Part shown: positions 46,055-55,593 of the stretch, piece by piece | How the letters are laid out: every line of letters begins with the position of its first letter | Numbering within the stretch: the first letter of the stretch is position 1 | Assembly (NCBI GenBank): GCA_003565555.1 | Contig: PXBH01000059.1 | Location: forward strand, 1-64,000 | Direction: 5' to 3' | DNA: 64,000 nucleotides | From: Cryomorphaceae bacterium | GTDB taxonomy: Bacteria > Bacteroidota > Bacteroidia > Flavobacteriales_D > Cryomorphaceae | Program-made: the position numbers and the translations under genes | The notes under the pieces: model-generated | Told to the model about the DNA's origin: nothing | The model's database searches: none | What the model saw: only the letters and a program-made list of their open reading frames with translations

Positions 46055-47743
46055 ATGAGCGACGATAAAAAAGTGATCTTTTCCATGGTCAAGGTCAACA
46101 AGACCACACCCACGGGAAAACATATTCTCAAGGACATTTATCTCTCTTTCTATTACGGGGCCAAAATCGGTATTCTCGGTCTTAACGGGGCGGGAAAATC
46201 TACGGTGATGAAAATTATCGCCGGGCTCGATAAGTCCTTTCAGGGAGATGTTGTTTGGTCGCCCGGTTACAGTGTAGGCTATCTGCCTCAAGAGCCTACC
46301 CTCGATGACTCCAAAACCGTGAAAGAGGTGGTCATGGAAGGTGTGAAAGAAATCACCGACGTATTGGCCGAATACGAGCACATCAACAACAGCTTCACCG
46401 ATGAGGCCGTGATGAGCGATCCGGATAAAATGCAAAAGCTGATTGACCGTCAGGCCGAAGTGCAGGACAAGATAGAAGCACTCGGCGCATGGGATCTCGA
46501 TACAAAACTCGAAATCGCGATGGATGCGCTCCGCACGCCTGAAGGAGATACCCCGATTATGAATCTCTCCGGGGGAGAGCGCAGGCGGGTAGCGCTGTGC
46601 AGGCTCCTTTTGCAACAGCCCGACGTATTGCTCCTCGATGAGCCCACCAACCACCTTGACGCGGAGTCCGTGCAGTGGCTTGAGCAGCACCTTTCACAGT
46701 ACAAAGGCACCGTACTCGCGGTGACCCACGACCGCTATTTCCTCGACAATGTGGCCGGCTGGATTCTCGAACTCGACCGCGGTGAAGGTATCCCTTGGAA
46801 GGGCAATTACAGCTCTTGGCTGGATCAAAAAGCCAAACGTCTGGCCCAAGAGGAAAAGCAGGAAAGCAAGCGGCGTAAGGAATTGGAGCGTGAGCTGGAA
46901 TGGGTGCGCATGAACCCGAAAGGCAGGCACGCCAAGAACAAAGCCCGACTGAGCAATTATGAAAAAATGCTCTCCGAAGGCAGTGCTGAGAAAGAAGCCC
47001 GCCTTGCGCTTCCCATCCCCAACGGTCAGCGCCTCGGGAATGAGGTAATCGAGGCCGTCGATATTTCGAAAGCCTACGGAGATCGCCTGCTTTACGAAGG
47101 CCTCAATTTCAAGCTCCCGCCCGCCGGCATCGTGGGCATCATCGGGCCCAACGGTGCGGGTAAAACCACCCTTTTCCGTCTGATTATGGGTGAAGAAAAG
47201 CCGGATTCGGGAGAGATCAAAATCGGAGATACGGTGCAAATCGGTTATGTGGATCAGCGCCACGAAGACCTGGATCCTGAAAAAACCGTTTGGGAAGTGG
47301 TCAGCGGAGGTACCGAATTTGTGGAAGTGGGCGGCGCCAAAATAAATTCTCGCGCCTATGTCTCTAAATTCAACTTTAACGGTTCCGATCAGAATAAAAA
47401 GGTGGGCGTGCTTTCGGGCGGAGAGCGCAACCGACTCCACCTTGCCATGACCCTCAAGACCGAAGCCAACGTTTTGCTCCTCGATGAGCCTACCAACGAC
47501 ATTGATGTCAACACCCTACGGGCACTTGAGGAGGGGATTATGAATTTTGCCGGATGCGCCGTGGTCATTTCTCACGACCGATGGTTCCTCGACCGTATTT
47601 GTACGCACATTCTCGCTTTTGAAGGCGATTCATCTGTCTACTACTTCGAGGGAACCTACAGCGAATACGAAGAAAACAAAAGGAAGCGGCTCGGAGAAAC
47701 CGGGCCGAAACGCATTAAATACAAAAAGTTGGTGCGGGGCTGA
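46055..47743 (+). CDS. ettA: Energy-dependent translational throttle protein EttA
   Basis: 562 residues, the usual EttA length, with two ABC domains. Domain 1: [35 protein letters not shown]. Domain 2: GPNGAGKTT, LSGGERNRLHLAM, LLLDEPTNDID. The linker has the basic region ESKRRKELERELEWVRM and the arm insertion characteristic of EttA. It binds the ribosomal E site and gates the first elongation steps according to the ATP/ADP ratio. Both P-loops are intact, unlike the ABC-F protein at 2298. Confidence 0.93.
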   Translation: MSDDKKVIFSMVKVNKTTPTGKHILKDIYLSFYYGAKIGILGLNGAGKSTVMKIIAGLDKSFQGDVVWSPGYSVGYLPQEPTLDDSKTVKEVVMEGVKEITDVLAEYEHINNSFTDEAVMSDPDKMQKLIDRQAEVQDKIEALGAWDLDTKLEIAMDALRTPEGDTPIMNLSGGERRRVALCRLLLQQPDVLLLDEPTNHLDAESVQWLEQHLSQYKGTVLAVTHDRYFLDNVAGWILELDRGEGIPWKGNYSSWLDQKAKRLAQEEKQESKRRKELERELEWVRMNPKGRHAKNKARLSNYEKMLSEGSAEKEARLALPIPNGQRLGNEVIEAVDISKAYGDRLLYEGLNFKLPPAGIVGIIGPNGAGKTTLFRLIMGEEKPDSGEIKIGDTVQIGYVDQRHEDLDPEKTVWEVVSGGTEFVEVGGAKINSRAYVSKFNFNGSDQNKKVGVLSGGERNRLHLAMTLKTEANVLLLDEPTNDIDVNTLRALEEGIMNFAGCAVVISHDRWFLDRICTHILAFEGDSSVYYFEGTYSEYEENKRKRLGETGPKRIKYKKLVRG

Positions 47744-47923
47744 TCATTTTTTGATCGGAATTCATTCGCTGAACAATTCTTTTTGTTCTCCCTTTCGGGA
47801 AATCTGTTTGGCCGGAACACCCGCGGGCGGCAGGCGATCCCATTGTTTGCCCGCTCCGTGCAAAGACTGTAAATTCGCAGCCTGCTGCCGGCCTGTCCGG
47901 CGGTGGTTTTGATAAAGAATACC

Positions 47924-49279
47924 ATGAGAAAACCATCCGTTCCCAAAGGTACCCGAGACTTCCTTCCGGGCACCATGCGCAAGCGCAATTACATCTTCGG
48001 GGTGATCCGTGATGTGTTCGAACGTTACGGTTATCAGCCGATTGAGACACCGGCAACGGAGCATTTGGATACCCTCACGGGAAAATACGGCGAGGAGGGG
48101 GATCGGTTGATTTTCAAAATATTGTCGCGCGGAGATAAGCTGAGAAAGGCCATTGCCGCCGGTTCAGATTCAGCGCTCTCCGAGGAGGCATTGCGCTACG
48201 ATCTCACAGTTCCCTTTGCCCGCTTCACCGTGCAGCACCAAAACGATTTGACTTTTCCCTTCAGACGCTACCAAATCCAACCCGTGTGGAGAGCCGACCG
48301 GCCCCAGAAGGGGCGTTACCGCGAATTTTATCAGTGCGATGCGGATGTAGTGGGTACGGGTTCATTGCGTTGTGAGGCGGAGTTTGTACGGATATTCGAC
48401 GAAGTATTCACGGCGCTCGGCATTCCGGTGGACATCCGCATCAACAACAGAAAGCTGCTCTCAGCCGTCGCCTCGTCCGTAGGCGCCCCGGAGCGCATGA
48501 CGGAACTCGTCACCGCCATGGATAAGCTGGACAAGCTGCCCTTAGAGCGGGTGAAAGACGAACTGCGCCAAAAGGAATTTTCAGAAGAGGCCCTCACAGC
48601 ACTGGAGCGTATTCTTGCCTCGGCAGCGCGGGGCGATGCAGCTTCGGGAGTTCCGGATGCACTTGCCGAGCTGCTCGGTGAATTTCCGGAAGGGAAAAAA
48701 GGCTTGGAAGAACTGCAGTACATTTTTTCTAAAACGGACAAACCGGGCCTTGCAACCGCGCGTCTGCGTTTTGACCTGAGTCTGGCCCGAGGACTGAACT
48801 ACTACACGGGTGCCATTTTCGAGGTAGTACCGCGCACGGACGCGCAGGTGGGAAGCATATGCGGGGGCGGTCGCTACGATGACCTGACGGGTATTTTCGG
48901 CATGCCGGACATGTCCGGTGTGGGAATCTCTTTCGGGGCGGACCGCATCTATGACCTCTTGGAGGCAGTAGGCGGTTTTCCCGAAAAGGAGACCGAAGGC
49001 ACGACCGTACTTTTCGTAAATTTCGGTGAGGCTGAAGGGGATTATTGCGCGGAAAGGGTACACGCACTTCGGGCCGAAGGCATCAAGGCCGAGCTCTATC
49101 CCGATGCCGTGAAGATGAAAAAGCAGATGAAGTATGCCGACGATCTTAACATAGCTTTTACGGTCTTGGCCGGAGAGGATGAGATTAGGCGCAGTGTATT
49201 GAAAGTGAAGCAGATGAAGACAGGTGTGCAGGAGGAAATTCCGGAGGCAGAGCTCGGGAAGTACATTAAAAATATTTAG
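47924..49279 (+). CDS. hisS: Histidine--tRNA ligase
   Basis: 451 residues from ATG 47924 (MRKPSVPKGTRDFLP, the family's N-terminus). Class II motif 2 is QIQPVWRADRPQKGRYREF, the histidine site motifs are LARGLNYYTG and GGGRYDDL, and motif 3 is GVGISFGADRI. The anticodon-binding domain closes the protein. A near-consensus box TAAATTCG lies at about 47870. hutH follows after 39 bases on the same strand. Confidence 0.95.
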   Translation: MRKPSVPKGTRDFLPGTMRKRNYIFGVIRDVFERYGYQPIETPATEHLDTLTGKYGEEGDRLIFKILSRGDKLRKAIAAGSDSALSEEALRYDLTVPFARFTVQHQNDLTFPFRRYQIQPVWRADRPQKGRYREFYQCDADVVGTGSLRCEAEFVRIFDEVFTALGIPVDIRINNRKLLSAVASSVGAPERMTELVTAMDKLDKLPLERVKDELRQKEFSEEALTALERILASAARGDAASGVPDALAELLGEFPEGKKGLEELQYIFSKTDKPGLATARLRFDLSLARGLNYYTGAIFEVVPRTDAQVGSICGGGRYDDLTGIFGMPDMSGVGISFGADRIYDLLEAVGGFPEKETEGTTVLFVNFGEAEGDYCAERVHALRAEGIKAELYPDAVKMKKQMKYADDLNIAFTVLAGEDEIRRSVLKVKQMKTGVQEEIPEAELGKYIKNI

Positions 49280-49318
49280 AAGCACTCAACCGCTTCGAAA
49301 ACATACACCATCAACTCC

Positions 49319-50818
49319 ATGCACGAAATTTCAGACCGACTGCTCACGCTGCGGCGCATTTCAGATATCATTCAAGGCGGTGAAAAAATTGCCCTGAGCC
49401 GGGATGCTGCCGAAAAAATAGACGCTTGTCGGGCTTATCTCGAGAAAAAAACCTCAGAATCAGATGAGGCTGTATACGGCATCAATACAGGATTCGGTTC
49501 GCTGTGCAATACCAAGATTGATCGATCCAATTTGGAGCAGCTCCAGAGTAATCTGGTAATGTCGCATGCCTGCGGAACGGGCCGTGAAATTGCACCCGAA
49601 ACCGTCAAGCGGATGCTGCTTTTAAAAGTGCAGGGACTTTCCTACGGCCACAGTGGTGTGAGACGGGAATTGGTCGAGCGCCTGATTTGGCATTTCAATG
49701 AGGAGGTGCTCCCCGTCGTTTATGAGCAGGGCAGCTTGGGCGCATCCGGCGACTTGGCGCCTTTGGCGCACTTGGCCCTCCCGTTGATCGGCATGGGCGA
49801 GGTCAATTACCGCGGCGAGAAGCGGCCTTCGGAGGAGGTGCTGCGCGAATACGGGTCAGCTCCGCTCACGCTCAAGTCGAAAGAGGGCCTGGCACTGCTG
49901 AACGGCACCCAGTTTATGTCGGCATTCGGTACCTTGGTATGCAATGAAGCGGAGCGAATACTCGATTGGGCAGACTTGATTTCCGCTCTGTCTATAGAGG
50001 CCTTTGATGCGCGTCCCGAGTCTTTCCATCCGAGTGTACATGCCGTAAGACGCCACAAAGGCCAACCTGAAACAGCGGCCAATGTGCTGTGCATTCTCTC
50101 GGGCAGCTTCAACTTTTTGAAGCCCAAGGCGCATGTGCAGGACCCTTACAGCTTCAGGTGTATACCCCAGGTGCACGGTGCATCCCGTGACGCCTTTCGG
50201 CATATCTGTGAGGTGTTTGAAAATGAGGTGAATGCCGTGACCGATAATCCCACTGTTTTTCCCGATGCCGATGAAATCATTTCAGCGGGAAATTTTCACG
50301 GACAGCCGCTTGCCTTGGCATTGGATTACGCTGCCGTCGCCTTGGCCGAGATTGGGAGTATATCGGAAAGGCGCATTTATAAATTGGTGAGCGGAGAGCG
50401 CGGGCTGCCCGCTTTTTTGGTAGCCAATCCCGGGCTGAATTCCGGATTTATGATCCCTCAGTACACGGCAGCCTCCGTAGTGAGCAAGAATAAGCAGCTG
50501 TGTACGCCCGCTTCAGTGGACACCATTGATTCCTCTAACGGGCAGGAAGACCATGTGAGCATGGGAGCCAACGGAGCGGTGCGCACGCTTGAGGTCTTGG
50601 AAAATGTGCAAAAAGTCCTCGCAGTTGAGTTGCTCAGCGCAGCCCAAGCCGTTGATCTTCGCGGCAAAGAAGGTGTAGCTCCGAAGGTCACAGACCTTCA
50701 CCTCCGATTCCGTGAATCGGTAAGTTTTATGGAGGAGGACCGCCCCTTGTATCCGGATATGGCTGCAGCCCTCCGTTTTGTAAAGGAAAATGATCCTCGC
50801 GAATGGATGATGCCCTGA
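49319..50818 (+). CDS. hutH: Histidine ammonia-lyase
   Basis: 499 residues; removes ammonia from histidine to give urocanate. The MIO cofactor forms from Ala-Ser-Gly in GSLGASGDLAPLAHLALP. The substrate loop reads NLVMSHACG: Ser-His favours histidine over tyrosine or phenylalanine. GINTGFGSL and NGTQFMSAFG are conserved. The rest of the hut pathway (hutU, hutI) is not in this window. It lies directly after hisS and overlaps the next gene by 16 bases. Confidence 0.93.
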   Translation: MHEISDRLLTLRRISDIIQGGEKIALSRDAAEKIDACRAYLEKKTSESDEAVYGINTGFGSLCNTKIDRSNLEQLQSNLVMSHACGTGREIAPETVKRMLLLKVQGLSYGHSGVRRELVERLIWHFNEEVLPVVYEQGSLGASGDLAPLAHLALPLIGMGEVNYRGEKRPSEEVLREYGSAPLTLKSKEGLALLNGTQFMSAFGTLVCNEAERILDWADLISALSIEAFDARPESFHPSVHAVRRHKGQPETAANVLCILSGSFNFLKPKAHVQDPYSFRCIPQVHGASRDAFRHICEVFENEVNAVTDNPTVFPDADEIISAGNFHGQPLALALDYAAVALAEIGSISERRIYKLVSGERGLPAFLVANPGLNSGFMIPQYTAASVVSKNKQLCTPASVDTIDSSNGQEDHVSMGANGAVRTLEVLENVQKVLAVELLSAAQAVDLRGKEGVAPKVTDLHLRFRESVSFMEEDRPLYPDMAAALRFVKENDPREWMMP

Positions 50819-51288
50819 ACGACGAGAATAAAGTTTCGACCCCCGTTTTTCTGAATGTCCTGTGCATTCTTACCATGCTGAACGGAGCTTACGGCATGTT
50901 TTCGGGAGTGGTAAATGCCGTATCCCCGCCCGATGTGGATGAGCGCATGATCGAATCTGTGTTTTCTCGGCTGGAATCGCTTTCACTGCCGCTTGATGAT
51001 GTGCGCGGTGAAGCGGAAACCTTCATGCTGAATACCATGCTGAACATAGGCAATATCGCTGCTGCAAACTTTTTGTTCTACGGCATGAGCCTGATCGCGG
51101 CGCTGTTGATGATCAACCGGAACAAGGTCGGGTTCGCACTTTATGTGGCGGCGCAAATCGGACTTGCATTTATCCCCTCCTTTTTCGGCGGGTTTAACGT
51201 CGTGGGAAAAGTCAACTTCATCGTCCTTATGGTGTGGAACGGAATTTGGATCGCCGCCTACGCCTCACAGCGCAAGCACCTCAGCTGA
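50803..51288 (+). CDS. Small four-helix membrane protein, function unknown
   Basis: 161 residues with four predicted transmembrane helices: about 16-35, 83-102, 107-125 and 136-154, with a soluble loop between the first and second. The frame overlaps hutH by 16 bases (ATG at 50803), supporting coupled translation, and codon use looks the same as that of its neighbours. I do not recognise a family. It may be a minor partner in the hisS-hutH transcript. Confidence 0.65.
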   Translation: MDDALNDENKVSTPVFLNVLCILTMLNGAYGMFSGVVNAVSPPDVDERMIESVFSRLESLSLPLDDVRGEAETFMLNTMLNIGNIAAANFLFYGMSLIAALLMINRNKVGFALYVAAQIGLAFIPSFFGGFNVVGKVNFIVLMVWNGIWIAAYASQRKHLS

Positions 51289-51296
51289 AGCTGTGC

Positions 51297-52037
51297 TTAC
51301 CGGCCTTCCTGCGATCCGAAAACCCTGCGCAGAATATCGTTGACCCGCGCTGACGGGTTTTCCCTGATTTTGGCCTCTTCTTCGGCGACGAGCAAAAACA
51401 GTCCGTCCATGGCATGGTCTGTCACATAACCGGTCAGGTCGGGATTTACAGCTTGACCTCCTGTGAACGCTGCGGCCGTGTTGTAGGCAGATGCAAGCGG
51501 ATTCCAGTAGGCTGTGAGCTCCACTTGCTCTACAGCGTCGTCTACGCGGGGCCTGAACCTGCGAATCAGTTCCTCTTCTGTCCTCGACCGCAAGTATGCG
51601 GTGGCCGCTTCTTTATTGTCGTTGCGCAGCAGACCGAAGGCATCCTCTACGGTCATGGAGGTGATTGCGTTAGTGAAAATGGGCACAGCTTCTTTCACGG
51701 CTTCCTCGGCCGCCCGGTTCATGGTTTCTTCAAATTTCTCCACCTGTGATCGCATTCCCAGGTTGAGTGCAGCAGACTTTACTTTTTGGGCCTCTTCGGG
51801 AAAAGGGATAAAAAGACGGGGATTCTTATAGAATCCGTCTTTGGCAGAAGAGGCTTCAGCGGCATTGGTGATCCCTACCCGCAAGGCCTCCTTCAGGCCG
51901 GCGGTGACTTCGGCCGAACTGAGCGCCGGCTCGTCTTCCAATGATCGATTGACGGTCTCAAGTGTTTTTCGGAGGGTCTCATCCGAACAGCTGCTGAGCA
52001 TTGAAGCAGCCAAAAAGAAGAAAGTGCAAAGTCGCAT
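51297..52037 (-). CDS. DUF4197 lipoprotein
   Basis: 246 residues from ATG 52037 (MRLCTFFFLAASMLSSCSDETL). The lipobox is MLSSC. The mature protein is all helical: GLKEALRVGITNAAE near residue 47, FIPFPEEAQKV, MNRAAEEAVKEAVPIF, and YVTDHAMDGLFLLVAEEE near the end, all hallmarks of DUF4197, an envelope family without known function. Longer upstream readings only add non-signal residues. The gene is convergent with the 50803 gene. Confidence 0.83.
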   Translation of the reverse strand: MRLCTFFFLAASMLSSCSDETLRKTLETVNRSLEDEPALSSAEVTAGLKEALRVGITNAAEASSAKDGFYKNPRLFIPFPEEAQKVKSAALNLGMRSQVEKFEETMNRAAEEAVKEAVPIFTNAITSMTVEDAFGLLRNDNKEAATAYLRSRTEEELIRRFRPRVDDAVEQVELTAYWNPLASAYNTAAAFTGGQAVNPDLTGYVTDHAMDGLFLLVAEEEAKIRENPSARVNDILRRVFGSQEGR

Positions 52038-52050
52038 GGTAAGTTTTGCC

Positions 52051-52058
52051 CAAAAGTA
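52051..52058 (-). promoter_or_regulatory. -7 promoter box of the DUF4197 gene
   Basis: TACTTTTG on the minus strand, 13 bases before the ATG at 52037; it supports that start. Confidence 0.45.
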
Positions 52059-52120
52059 AGGATATGATCGAATTCGATGGTTATGCATTTCGAACGTCGT
52101 GCCTGATTTGAATAAAAACG

Positions 52121-52150
52121 AAAGCCGCTGCACAGGCGTGCAGCGGCTTT
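52121..52150 (-). terminator. Terminator of the T9SS protein gene
   Basis: A 13-bp perfect stem (52121-52133 with 52138-52150) and 4-base loop, 26 bases after the stop. On the minus strand it is followed by TTTCGTTTTT, giving the usual T-rich tail. Confidence 0.9.
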
Positions 52151-52175
52151 TACATGCATTTGGCATATAGGTGAC

Positions 52176-54464
52176 TTATCTTGCGATCATCACTTTCTTC
52201 ACCACAATTTCGTCCTCTGTTGTCATTCGTGTGATGTAAATACCGTTGGGAAGGCCCGCTCCGTTAAACTCGGTGCGGTACATTTGGTCAGCATTTACTT
52301 CTGCATTGAAGAGGGTGCTTACGGTCCTTCCGCTCAGGTCGGTCACCTCTACGGTGATGCGTTGGCCGCGTTCTGATACAAACTCAACATTTACAGCTCC
52401 GGGAGAAGGGTTGGGGTAAGTCTCCAAACTGATGCCGGGGGTGAGCTGACCGGATACGGGAACCGGCGTTTCGGGGCATCCTTCCCCGCAGTCTGCCAGA
52501 TCTTTTGTGCTTCCGCCGTGGGCTTTCACATCCACTTGGTCACCGTCTACAAAGATGCGCATCGTTCCTCCGCCTTGTGCCGACTGACCGAATCCGGTTG
52601 TGAAGTGCACTTCTTCGTCACCTTCAAGGTTAAAAGGTCCCTGAAGCTCCGGGGCGCCTGCAAAGTTGTAGAAAACCTCGCGGGGCTCTCCGCTCTCGTT
52701 ACGAATTCTCCAGCGGTAGCCGAAGAGGCCGTCGCATTCGAGGTGGTAACCCATCGAAGTCAGGCGCACGTTTCCGTCGGTTACGTTGTGTTGTTGAACC
52801 ACCGTTTCATTGGTGCAGAAAGGATCGGGAGTTTCAACCTGCTCTGAGCTTGCGCAGTCAATGATGCCTGTTCCCTGATCGTCGCCGTCGGTATAAGCAT
52901 TGTTGATGTCGTCGAGAATGCTGTTGATTTGCTGAGCGCTGTAGGCCTGGCTACATCCGCCGAATACTTCGTTGGCGAGGTCAAACAGCTCGCCGACTGT
53001 GAAGCCTTCAAAAGTTCCCGACTGTACCGTGAGGTCGGCGAGAAGTGTTTGTGACGCTGAGAATTCTGAATCATTGGCATCAAATCCGAGGCTCAAGGCA
53101 AGGGCGGTAAGATTGCCCGCCAGGGTTCCCTGATTGCCTGTGGGGTCGGTCAATGAATTGCTGAGTGACGAAGGTTGGCCGCCGCTGGGGAGAAAAGCTT
53201 GCACTGCGGCAGCAGAAGTCAGCGTGAGGGTGTTTCCTTCTTCACATCCCAATACCAGTCCGTCGGGGAATGCAGCATCAAAGTTGGCGTTTCGGTATGC
53301 ACCGGGATTGTTGCCTGCGGCAGGTGATCCCCAGCCTCCTTGGGTTTGTGTTCTCCAAGGGCCTTCGCATACGGGTGCCGGTTCTTCGCCGAGGTCGGGA
53401 ACGGGAGCGCAACCGTGAAGTGCCACGATTCCGTCTACATCATAACCGTCGCGGTTGGAAAACTGCGCAGCTTCAGGTGTTACGTCTACTATTTTCACCA
53501 GGGTGAAGTACTCGAAGCCTGTTTCGGCGTAGACATCAAAAAATTCGCCGTTGGTGCAGCTCTCGCCTACATATACAAACTGACTGTCGTCAATTTCTGA
53601 CGCGTCGAGAACCACTTGCTGTGAAACGTACACGTCGGCACGCTCTTCGTAACTCTGGCAGGTCTGATTACCGAAGGTGGTTTCAACCACTTCAAGGTCA
53701 TCAGCGCCTTCAACGGCGATTGCGGCATCTTCAAAACCGAGGATCAGGGTTCCGCCGAAACCGAGCGACACAAAGTTGATGGTATTGTCTCTTTCGGGTG
53801 CTCCGAGCGCTTGCTCGGGGTTCATCCTGTCGGCGGGAATATTGCCCGTGCCGGGTTCATAAAGCAGGACCTCATGGCCGTAGCATTCCTCCGAATCAAA
53901 GAAGTCAAAGTCCTCGCATCCGTTCAGGGCAATTACCCCGTCTACATCATAGCCGTCAAGGGTGGTCGTAATTTCTGAGTTGGTGATGCGGATGGCTGTG
54001 ATGTAATCCAGCCCCACATCGGCAATATCGATTTCCTCGTTTCTGCAGATTGTTCCGTAAAATTCCCAGTTGATTCCGTCGCTGCTCAACTCGATGTCGG
54101 CAAATTCATCATCGTTCAAGCCGCAGTTGTTACCGGAAAAGGAGGTTTCAACCACTTTGATGTCGTTTCCGGGCAGGTCAAGGACGATCCCGCCGAAGCC
54201 GATTTCAATAAAACCGCCTACACCGAGAGAGAAAAAGTTGCCCGCGCTGTTATTCAAAGAAGGCGCTCCGAGAGTGATTTCGGGATTGCTTCGGTCTGCG
54301 GCTACAGGTTGGCCGTTGGTCTGCGGGCCCTGTTCATAGTTGAGCACTTCAGCTCCGTAGCAAGGCTCGCTGTTCATACTGTCGGCATCCTGTGCAAGCA
54401 CGGGAGCGCAAACAAATGCTGCAGCTGCAGCAAAAATGATGTTTTTGGTAAATCTGTTTTTCAT
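52176..54464 (-). CDS. Type IX-secreted protein with duplicated N-terminal domain
   Basis: 762 residues from ATG 54464 (MKNRFTKN...); signal peptide ends APVLAQ. Two copies of a domain of about 150 residues follow (54363-53917 and 53886-53409), each beginning ECYG.EVL.YE, containing (P/A)DR.NPE..LGAP and closing with GYDVDG(V/I)(I/V)AL.GC. Then a central region (about 370-580), then a cysteine-rich DUF-like domain (RLTSMGYHLECDG), and finally a type A T9SS sorting domain: LETYPNPSPGAVNVEF, VTDLSGR, LPNGIYITRM and VVKKVMIAR. The product should cross the outer membrane and be anchored or released. The duplicated unit binds nothing I can identify. It has a strong promoter and a terminator of its own. 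Confidence 0.88.
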   Translation of the reverse strand: MKNRFTKNIIFAAAAAFVCAPVLAQDADSMNSEPCYGAEVLNYEQGPQTNGQPVAADRSNPEITLGAPSLNNSAGNFFSLGVGGFIEIGFGGIVLDLPGNDIKVVETSFSGNNCGLNDDEFADIELSSDGINWEFYGTICRNEEIDIADVGLDYITAIRITNSEITTTLDGYDVDGVIALNGCEDFDFFDSEECYGHEVLLYEPGTGNIPADRMNPEQALGAPERDNTINFVSLGFGGTLILGFEDAAIAVEGADDLEVVETTFGNQTCQSYEERADVYVSQQVVLDASEIDDSQFVYVGESCTNGEFFDVYAETGFEYFTLVKIVDVTPEAAQFSNRDGYDVDGIVALHGCAPVPDLGEEPAPVCEGPWRTQTQGGWGSPAAGNNPGAYRNANFDAAFPDGLVLGCEEGNTLTLTSAAAVQAFLPSGGQPSSLSNSLTDPTGNQGTLAGNLTALALSLGFDANDSEFSASQTLLADLTVQSGTFEGFTVGELFDLANEVFGGCSQAYSAQQINSILDDINNAYTDGDDQGTGIIDCASSEQVETPDPFCTNETVVQQHNVTDGNVRLTSMGYHLECDGLFGYRWRIRNESGEPREVFYNFAGAPELQGPFNLEGDEEVHFTTGFGQSAQGGGTMRIFVDGDQVDVKAHGGSTKDLADCGEGCPETPVPVSGQLTPGISLETYPNPSPGAVNVEFVSERGQRITVEVTDLSGRTVSTLFNAEVNADQMYRTEFNGAGLPNGIYITRMTTEDEIVVKKVMIAR

Positions 54465-54487
54465 AGCTGTCGTTTTTATTGACGGCC

Positions 54488-54518
54488 CAAAGATATGCCG
54501 GTAAAACACCGCTGTCAA
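54488..54518 (-). promoter_or_regulatory. Promoter of the T9SS protein gene
   Basis: Minus-strand TTG (54518-54516, reading TTGACA), exactly 20 bases, then TATCTTTG (54495-54488), 23 bases before the ATG. It is the same arrangement as the promoter at 1967-1997; CGACGAAATA lies directly upstream of the TTGACA. Confidence 0.75.
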
Positions 54519-54764
54519 TATTTCGTCGATAAAAAAAGCCTGTTCGTCTATATTTTAGTCTGATTCGGGTGGCCATATGGTCGGTTTCTGTTTTAGGATT
54601 CCCTCCTGTATTCCGAGGGCAATGCTTCGTGCACTGACATTTAGCGGAGATATTTCAAACCGTGCACCTCAATACAGGTCACGCAGTAAGGTCAATAAGG
54701 AGATTTGCGGAGGCACGGCAATTGCAACTGCCGATCGACTGTTTGTGCCCGACGCAGAGAAGGA

Positions 54765-54794
54765 GCAAAAAAAACCCGCTTCGGAGAGCGGGTT
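54765..54794 (-). terminator. Terminator of the GLPGLI-like operon
   Basis: An 8-bp perfect stem (54773-54780 with 54787-54794), 6-base loop. On the minus strand the stem is followed by a run of T from the A-tract at 54767-54774. It lies 130 bases past the stop at 54925. Confidence 0.85.
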
Positions 54795-54924
54795 GAAAAA
54801 TCAAGCTTTGCATTCTTTGTACCTTGCCTTAATCATAGCAGCCGGCCGATTTCTTCTGTGAGGATAATCAGACCGCAGGCGCTTTTTTTGCGTGGGAAGT
54901 TGATCGTTTTGCATGGGTACGATT

Positions 54925-55593
54925 TTAAGAGTCCTTTTTGTAGGCGAAATTTTTTGCGAAGTCTTCAAAGGAGATTTCGCGGATGATATCAGATATTTCA
55001 AAGGTGTCCATGGCTACCGTTTCTGAATGCATCTCACGGGCCTTAAAGCGTGTATGAAGGCCGTCTTGGATGGTTTCATATTCGAGAACCAGCCCGCGGA
55101 TCTCCTTGAATTGGGGAAGCATATTGCCCGAATACAGTTCGGGACTGTAATACACAGACAGGGTATCGTTTCCCACGACTGCAATGGCTTGTCGGCAACT
55201 TACCCCGAGTATTTCTTTGGTTTTTCCCGAGGGCACTGTATTAAATGAAATATTCTCTTCCAGCATTGCGAGGTTTTGACGGGTCAATACCACCTTAAAG
55301 CTTTCTCCGAGGAAGCGCATGACGAGGATATTCTTGTTTTCATCTTCATTGTTGATGAAAATTTGCTGTCCGCCTCCGCTCACATTTTGTTGAAAGCGCG
55401 AATTGGCGCCGTTGATAAAGAGCTCGCTCTCCTTCGGAAAGTGCCTTGCAAGTGAAGCGAGGCCGGGATCATCTGAGCAGTAGGCCACATCGTAAATGAC
55501 TTTCCCCTCAAACTGCCCGTAGCCCGCCGTGAAAGCGAGCATAAATGACAGAAAGCAGAGCAGGTGACAGTTCTTCATCGATGTTCTTCTCAT
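54925..55593 (-). CDS. GLPGLI family secreted protein
   Basis: 222 residues. After MRRTSMKN a signal peptide ends GYGQ (an in-frame ATG five codons later also fits). The mature part begins FEGKVIYDV, has GVSCRQAIAV, LSVYYSPEL, and IRGLVLEYE, the pattern of the GLPGLI/DUF4412 group of Bacteroidota envelope proteins with unknown function. The ATG overlaps the preceding stop (ATGA), and the protein is a paralogue of that gene's product. Confidence 0.75.
   Translation of the reverse strand: MRRTSMKNCHLLCFLSFMLAFTAGYGQFEGKVIYDVAYCSDDPGLASLARHFPKESELFINGANSRFQQNVSGGGQQIFINNEDENKNILVMRFLGESFKVVLTRQNLAMLEENISFNTVPSGKTKEILGVSCRQAIAVVGNDTLSVYYSPELYSGNMLPQFKEIRGLVLEYETIQDGLHTRFKAREMHSETVAMDTFEISDIIREISFEDFAKNFAYKKDS

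Larger units (their letters stand above)
54465..54924. other. Intergenic region with promoter and terminator
   Basis: 460 bases without a convincing gene. It holds the promoter of the T9SS gene (54488-54518) and a terminator for the GLPGLI operon (54765-54794). A 94-residue frame at 54577-54861 crosses the terminator and has no protein-like composition. Confidence 0.5.

Noticed and set aside
54577-54861. 94-residue frame between the T9SS and GLPGLI genes
   Set aside because: It spans a clear terminator hairpin, and its composition is unlike a protein.
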